A DNA stretch of 34,937 nt from Agathobaculum sp. GTDB lineage: Bacteria; Bacillota; Clostridia; Oscillospirales; Butyricicoccaceae. The notes under the pieces are model-generated. The model searched no databases. It was not told the DNA's origin and saw nothing but the letters and a program-made list of their open reading frames with translations. Positions 30,548 to 34,937 of this stretch are shown in pieces; the first letter of the stretch is position 1; each line of letters opens with the position of its first letter. The translations under genes and the position numbers were made by a program. The stretch spans positions 1 through 34,937 of the forward strand of contig NZ_JALFLA010000069.1 in assembly GCF_022775115.1 (NCBI RefSeq), written 5' to 3'.

Positions 30548-31354
30548 ATGAAACAGAAAGTAAATTACAGCTGGCTGGGGAGTCTCCTGCTTATTTTGCT
30601 GTCCGTGGTCTGCCTGCTTGTTGTCGTAGTGCGCAACGAGCAGGCGGTTCTGTCCTTCCCCATCCAGCAGCGATTTTTGGGGGAGTACAGCCGCAATGGG
30701 ATAACATGGCATCCGCTGCGCAGTGATACCGAGCTTTCCGCGCTGGACGGCGACCTGATATTGCGGGGGCATTTCAGCTACGATATCGGAGAGGGCGGGC
30801 GGCTTTACTATTATCAAAACCACATCGGCGTGACCTTTTACCGCAACGGCACGCTTTTGCAGGGGGACACAGTATCGGAGTTTGCCAGAGAAGGCTGGGC
30901 GCTTCAGCCCTCGATGTGCGGCAGCGGCTGGAGCTTCCTCTTCTCACCGGGTATCACCACAGAGGATACGGTCGAGATACACCTGCACGACCCGCACAGC
31001 CACGGCAATGCCAGCGCTTACCGGGATTTTCTGAACACGCTGTACAATTCGCCCAATACACCGTATATTTTGGAGGCCTATCTGCGGCCGTATAGTATGC
31101 CGTTTCAAATCGCGGGCGCTGTTTATCATCGTCGCGCTGATGCTGCTGGGCGCGGCGCTGGCCTCGGGCGTGCTGCGCATCCTGATGGACGGCGCAATCG
31201 GCAAATACGGCCTGCTTGCGCTGTTTATGGGCGGCTTCGTGATACTGGACAGTGTGGGTATCTCCTTCCTCAGCGAGCTGGTGGTGTTCAACACCTACGG
31301 GCGGCAGCTTTGCATGATGCTGGCTGTTTACTGCATGGGCATGTGCACCCGTGA
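30548..31354 (+). pseudogene. LytS-type sensor kinase, 5' part (frameshifted)
   Basis: The frame begins MKQKVNYSWLGSLLLILLSVVCLLVVVV, an N-terminal TM anchor, followed by about 150 extracellular residues with an all-beta look. Up to about 31120 the protein runs smoothly towards its second TM region (LRPYSMPFQIAG). There the reading changes frame: the following hydrophobic helix (ALFIIVALMLLGAALASG) lies in the +1 frame, while this frame continues as a meaningless arginine-rich tail to a stop at 31354. The likely cause is one extra base in the CGCGGGCGC stretch at about 31111-31119. Together with the next entry it makes one sensor kinase of about 605 residues. GGGAG lies before the ATG. Confidence 0.7.
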
Positions 31355-32372
31355 CGTGCTGACCGGCAAGCGGCGCAAGGCCGTCGGAGCGGCCATGCTG
31401 CTCTCCGCGCTGGTCGACTGCGTGCTGGTCGCGGTGTCCTTCACCGGCGTGACGGTCATCTATGACACAGGCGTTTACTGGGCGGCCGTGCAGGTGCTGC
31501 TCTGCCCGCTGTTGATGGCCTGCTCCATTTTGGAGCTGTGTCGGGGCGCGGCCGAAAACCGCAGGATGCTGCTGGCCGGCGTGCTGCTGTCGGGCGCGGT
31601 GCTGCTGGATATCGCGGGCGTAGGCAGAAGCATCTACTCCAGCGGCAGCTGCACCAAGGCCGTGTTTGCGCTGCTGTTTGTGTGCGCTGTCGCAAGGGCG
31701 GTCAAGCGCATCATCATCGACCATCAGGCGTCCATGCGGACGGAAAGGCTGGAACGGGAGTTGGAGGGCAGCAAGGCAGCCCTCGCGCTGAGCCAGATCC
31801 AGCCCCACTTTATTTACAACACCCTTGGCACGATCGAGCAGCTTTGCCGCGAGGAGCCGGATACTGCCTGCCGGCTGGTGCGCAATTTCTCGCTGTATCT
31901 GCGCGGCAACCTCAGCGAGATGGACAATCCCGCGCCCATCAGCCTGTCGCGGGAGATCGAGCATACCCGCCACTATGCCGAGATCGAGCACATCCGCTTT
32001 CCCGATATGGAGATACGCTTTGCGCTGCAAACCGATGACTTTATGCTGCCCGCGCTGTCCGTGCAGCCGCTGGTGGAAAACGCCATCAAGCATGGCATTT
32101 CCGGGCTGGAAACCGGTGGCACGGTCACTGTTTCCGCCTATGAAACGGAAAAGGCGTACTGCGTATGCGTGGCGGATGACGGCGTAGGCTTTGACACGAG
32201 CCTGCCGCAAAACGAGCGCAGGCATGTCGGCATCCGCAATATCCGCCGGCGGGTCGAGGTCATGTGCGGCGGTACGCTGACGATCAAGAGCGCGCCCGGC
32301 AAGGGTACGGCGGCAACCATTACGATACCAAAGGAAAGGGGGGAGGAGCATGGTCGCCATCACAGCGGATGA
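31140..32372 (+). CDS. LytS/YpdA-type histidine kinase, 3' part with TM and catalytic domains
   Basis: This frame carries about six TM helices (about 31125-31700; residues 1-185 from the ATG at 31140), a short coiled linker (MRTERLERELEGSKAALALS) and the His_kinase domain with the phospho-acceptor in QIQPHFIYNTLGTIEQL, followed by a HATPase_c domain with the N box (QPLVENAIKHGI), DDGVGFD and GKGT. The internal ATG at 31140 has no convincing ribosome site, so the real gene starts at 30548 and a +1 frameshift separates the two parts. The stop overlaps the response regulator start by 23 bases. If the frameshift is real, the sensor is inactive or only the membrane-plus-kinase part is made; if it is an assembly error, it is an intact gene. 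Confidence 0.8.
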   Translation: MLLGAALASGVLRILMDGAIGKYGLLALFMGGFVILDSVGISFLSELVVFNTYGRQLCMMLAVYCMGMCTRDVLTGKRRKAVGAAMLLSALVDCVLVAVSFTGVTVIYDTGVYWAAVQVLLCPLLMACSILELCRGAAENRRMLLAGVLLSGAVLLDIAGVGRSIYSSGSCTKAVFALLFVCAVARAVKRIIIDHQASMRTERLERELEGSKAALALSQIQPHFIYNTLGTIEQLCREEPDTACRLVRNFSLYLRGNLSEMDNPAPISLSREIEHTRHYAEIEHIRFPDMEIRFALQTDDFMLPALSVQPLVENAIKHGISGLETGGTVTVSAYETEKAYCVCVADDGVGFDTSLPQNERRHVGIRNIRRRVEVMCGGTLTIKSAPGKGTAATITIPKERGEEHGRHHSG

Positions 32373-33123
32373 TGAGCGCCCCATGCTGACCACGCTGACG
32401 GCGGCGGTCACGGCCTCGCCGGATATTGAGGCGGTATCGGCGTTTACCACCTGCTCGGCCGCACTCGCGTGGGCGATGGACAACCCGGTGGATATTGCGT
32501 TTTTGGATATCAGTATGCGCGGTATGGGCGGCATTGCGCTGGCGCAGAAGATCACGGAAATACAGCCGGACTGTAAGATCATCTTTTGCACCGGCTATAC
32601 GGAGTATGCGCTGGATGCCATGCAGATGCATGTTGCGGGCTATCTGCTCAAGCCGATCACGGCCGAGGCTGTGCAAAAGGAAATCGACCATATCAAGGGT
32701 GAGCGGGATAGGAAAAAGCTGCTGGCCGTCAAATGCTTCGGCAATTTTGAGGTGCGCGCCGGGGGCAGGCTGCTGAGCTTCAAGCGCTCCAAGTCCAAGG
32801 AGCTGCTGGCCGTGCTGGTCGACCGCAACGGCGCCGGGATAACGGCCAAGCAGATCTGTGCCAGAATATGGGCGGACGACGGCAGCGACAACAAGCATCT
32901 GAACTATCTGCACCAGCTTTTTGCCGACCTGCGCAGCGCACTGAAGGAGGCCGGCGCGGAAGCCGTTTTGCAGCAAAACGGACATAGCTACGCGCTGGAT
33001 ACCGAGCGGATCGACTGCGATTATTATCGGTTTCTCAAAAGCGGCAAGCCGGAATTTCACGGCGAATATATGGCCGGCTACAGCTGGGCGGAGGATACCT
33101 GCGGCCTGCTTTGGCAGCAATAA
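32350..33123 (+). CDS. Response regulator, receiver plus SARP/BTAD-like activator domain
   Basis: The 257-aa protein has a receiver domain (about 1-120) with the acidic pair D7/D8, phospho-acceptor D53 (AFLDISM), a conserved Thr in FCTGYTEY and K in LLKPI. A winged-helix domain (about 130-215, CFGNFEVRAGGRLLSFKRSKSKELL) follows, then a short C-terminal part ending GEYMAGYSWAEDTCGLLWQQ that resembles the bacterial transcriptional activation domain. SARP-type activators bind direct repeats beside the -35 box. Such repeats lie at 33212-33249, ahead of the next gene. The ATG at 32350 sits behind GGGGGGAGGAG and overlaps the kinase gene. Confidence 0.9.
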   Translation: MVAITADDERPMLTTLTAAVTASPDIEAVSAFTTCSAALAWAMDNPVDIAFLDISMRGMGGIALAQKITEIQPDCKIIFCTGYTEYALDAMQMHVAGYLLKPITAEAVQKEIDHIKGERDRKKLLAVKCFGNFEVRAGGRLLSFKRSKSKELLAVLVDRNGAGITAKQICARIWADDGSDNKHLNYLHQLFADLRSALKEAGAEAVLQQNGHSYALDTERIDCDYYRFLKSGKPEFHGEYMAGYSWAEDTCGLLWQQ

Positions 33124-33148
33124 AGCTACATAAAGAAAAACGGAAAGG

Positions 33149-33179
33149 GCGGTTTGACGTTTGTCAGACCGCTTTTTTT
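33149..33179 (+). terminator. Terminator after the response regulator
   Basis: GCGGTTTGAC (33149-33158) pairs with GTCAGACCGC (33163-33172), with one G-T pair, followed by seven T residues. Confidence 0.85.
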
Positions 33180-33211
33180 CGCAGCGCAAAATAATTTTAT
33201 AATTTTTCCAG

Positions 33212-33249
33212 TATACGGGTTATTTGTATTGCTATACGGGTTATTTGTA
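33212..33249 (+). promoter_or_regulatory. Two 17-bp direct repeats, candidate response-regulator operator
   Basis: TATACGGGTTATTTGTA occurs twice, perfectly, at 33212-33228 and 33233-33249, a period of 21 bases or two helical turns. The second copy ends immediately before the -35 position of the promoter with its TATAAT at 33274-33279. Confidence 0.7.
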
Positions 33250-33250
33250 A

Positions 33251-33279
33251 CGCTTTTGTCACGGCTGGTGTTTTATAAT
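33251..33279 (+). promoter_or_regulatory. Activator-dependent promoter of the surface protein
   Basis: A perfect -10 TATAAT (33274-33279) is present, but the -35 position (33251-33256, CGCTTT) has no similarity to TTGACA. A good -10 with a poor -35 next to direct repeats is the pattern of promoters that need an activator. Confidence 0.6.
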
Positions 33280-33420
33280 GCAACTATACATATCCTGGCG
33301 ATGGAGGTGAGAGCTGGTATGAGCATATGGTGTGCGGCAAGGCAGACCGGCCCGCCGCGGGGCAGGGTGCGTAGGAGCGCCATTGATAACCAATCCAAGA
33401 AAATGAGGGGGAGATCAACA

Positions 33421-33957
33421 ATGATACGCAAAATAACCGACAGGCTATTGTCCCTGCTGCTGGCGCTGTGCATGGTGGCGGGACTGCTGCCCACTGTTTT
33501 CGTGACAGCAGGTGCGGCAGACTATAACATCGGCTCCGGCGACGGGTTTAAGCTCAACGCCGACAGTTCGATTACAGCGACGTTTACCGTCAGCGACAAT
33601 AATTTGGATATGAGGGGCTGGCTGCTCTGTCTGATGTCCAGCAAGCCGGCAGTCAACAGCGCTACGAATAAGCTTACGGATGCCAATAATGCCCATCCGT
33701 ATTCTTATCGCAATTGTGCGTACTATTTCGCCGCTGACAGTACGGATAAAACAGGTCAAATCACGCTCACATGGGCGGCTGATGCCATGGATCAGAAGGG
33801 GAAGACAAAAACCCTTTCGCAGGTGATTAATGAGCAGGATTGGCATATCGTCATTGGCCCGAGACATTACAATACCGGGTGGGGAGACAGCGGCATTGGC
33901 GCGGGCACGGACGGCATCTGGGAAAACTGCGATTACTATGTCGGCGCCCAAAAGTGA
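33421..33957 (+). pseudogene. Secreted surface protein, 5' part (frameshifted)
   Basis: The frame starts MIRKITDRLLSLLLALCMVAGLL with a clear Sec signal peptide, cleaved near TAGAA-D at about residue 33, and GGGGGAG before the ATG. An in-frame ATG at 33319, also with a good ribosome site (GGAGGTGAG), would add 34 residues; I prefer 33421 because the signal peptide then stands at the N-terminus. The mature part (ADYNIGSGDGFKLNADSSITATFTV...) is of unknown family. The frame closes at a TGA (33955-33957) while the +1 frame continues with matching sequence style, so one base too many lies in the CCCAAAA run at 33947-33953. Predicted target of the regulator encoded upstream. Confidence 0.65.
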
Positions 33958-34937
33958 GGTTCTGGTCGATACAAGCAGAGCCACTTTTGACCCGAGCAAT
34001 GGTGAGCCTGTGGTAAAGTCGGTCGATGCGCCGCAAGACCCCACCTATAAGGACTACACCTTTGAAAGCTGGTACGACCAGCCCAACGGCTGGGGTACAA
34101 AGGCGAACGGCAGCTTTACGCTCGGCAATACCTACTACGCCCACTATACGAAGGACGGCAAGACCGTCTACACCCGCACGATGGACTTCACCGACGGCGC
34201 GGCCTTCACGCCGCCGGATAGCGGCGACGGCTATACGCTCGAGCGCAACAAGCAAGTCACCATCACAGAGAACGGCAGACCGACTGACTGGCAGACCGAC
34301 TGCCTGACCCTCGATAATATTCTGGTGGACACCGTAGACCCGTATGGCATCAAGGTGCCGGGCGATAAGTATCCCGGTTTCTGCATTGACCTGCCTGCGG
34401 GCACTGAGAGCATAATCACAGGTGGTCGTGTCATTGTGACCGGTACCGCTGTTCCGCGAGTTGCCGGTTTGCAGGGTGGTAAGTATCTGCTTCTGACCGG
34501 TTCGGGCACGCTCAACGTCACCGGCAATGATATCATCAGCGATGACAATGGTAGTATGTATAGCACTATTTCCTACGGCATCTCAATGTCCAAAACGCTT
34601 GACGCCCAGTTAATCGTAGATGGGCCGACAGTCAATGCCAGCGGTGGTAAGGGACTGCACTCGACGAAGTGGTGGATGACATCGAGCGTCGGTATCCAGC
34701 CTTATATTTTTATGTTTAACGGCAAGCTGACTGCCCGCGGCAACGAGGTGGCAAGCAGGGGCAGCAATGGCACGTCGAATGGCATTACGATTTATGACGG
34801 CGAGTTCTATGCTTATGGAAATGACAGTGGTATCGGCGATGGAAGCGGAAGCAATATCACCACCTACGGTGGCAAGATATACGCCACCGGCAAGACGCGC
34901 GCAACCGCTACGTACATTTACGACAAGAGTATGAGCT
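33956..34937 (+). pseudogene. Secreted surface protein, 3' continuation, runs off the window
   Basis: From 33956 to the window end the +1 frame is open for 327 codons with no stop and no start of its own. It begins EVLVDTSRATFDPSNG, followed by an InlB-like (Flg_new) repeat: PTYKDYTFESWYDQPNGWG...FTLGNTYYAHYT. After it come G/T/N-rich, short-strand segments (GGRVIVTGTAVP, GSGTLNVTGND, GGKIYATGK) typical of a beta-helix or carbohydrate-binding domain found in gut Clostridia surface proteins. It is the direct continuation of the 33421 gene after a single-base frameshift. The C-terminus and any wall anchor lie outside the window. An adhesin or glycan-binding role is inference. Confidence 0.6.

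Noticed and set aside
33947-33953. CCCAAAA as a programmed -1 frameshift signal
   Set aside because: The heptamer is not in the register needed for -1 slippage and the change required is +1; no stimulatory structure was seen.
1-34937. CRISPR array, insertion sequence or integrase
   Set aside because: No regularly spaced repeat series and no transposase or recombinase motifs were seen on either strand.

Overview
The window looks like a spore-forming, anaerobic, GC-rich Firmicute of the Clostridia, probably Oscillospirales (Butyricicoccus/Agathobaculum-like). This is inferred from the Gram-positive LexA box, sigma-A promoters with strong Shine-Dalgarno sites, spore-coat cotJ remnants, a glgB-glgC-glgD-glgA-glgP cluster, and the Asp23/FakA, LexA/RecG and BlaI/M56 gene pairs. 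No database search was possible.

Positions 1-3410 are an accessory segment, probably the right end of a degraded prophage. It holds a type I toxin-antitoxin-like module (24-aa peptide plus a convergent antisense promoter), an Amidase_3 endolysin, and a clearly AT-rich two-gene cassette. That cassette encodes a Panacea-domain (SocA/GepA-like) putative antitoxin and a three-TM coiled-coil protein, a likely PanAT toxin-antitoxin or defence pair, and sits between two related repeat-plus-terminator units. Next to it, on the minus strand, are the decayed ends of spore-coat genes cotJB and cotJC. The cotJC remnant carries a 48-bp in-frame insertion between 9-bp direct repeats. A tRNA-Val(CAC) gene with its own promoter and terminator closes the segment.

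Positions 3540-8960 hold small regulatory and transport units. An OadB-like sodium-pump beta subunit and a 42-aa OadG-like peptide lie behind what looks like a yybP-ykoY (manganese) riboswitch with an intrinsic terminator. A BlaI repressor and an M56 (BlaR1-like) protease follow; the protease has a tandemly duplicated extracellular domain instead of a penicillin-binding sensor. Divergently there are a small membrane-anchored protein, a 44-aa lipoprotein carrying the IGGADGPT motif typical of OadB, and an orphan barstar-like inhibitor.

Positions 8960-14700 are housekeeping: pth, fakA-like and asp23-like on the minus strand, and lexA (with its SOS box) and recG on the plus strand. Positions 14760-23600 are the glycogen cluster on the minus strand (branching enzyme, ADP-glucose pyrophosphorylase catalytic and GlgD subunits, synthase, phosphorylase), headed by a promoter and a structured leader that I do not recognise. 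Positions 23790-27490 are cinA, thiI and a partner cysteine desulfurase, and purA is divergent.

Positions 29000-34937 (plus strand) hold an Na+-dependent transporter of the SNF family, a LytS-type sensor kinase broken by a +1 frameshift, its response regulator (receiver plus SARP-like DNA-binding domain), and a secreted surface protein that is also frameshifted and runs off the window. Two perfect 17-bp direct repeats with a 21-bp period sit just upstream of the surface protein's -35 region and are good candidates for the regulator's binding sites.
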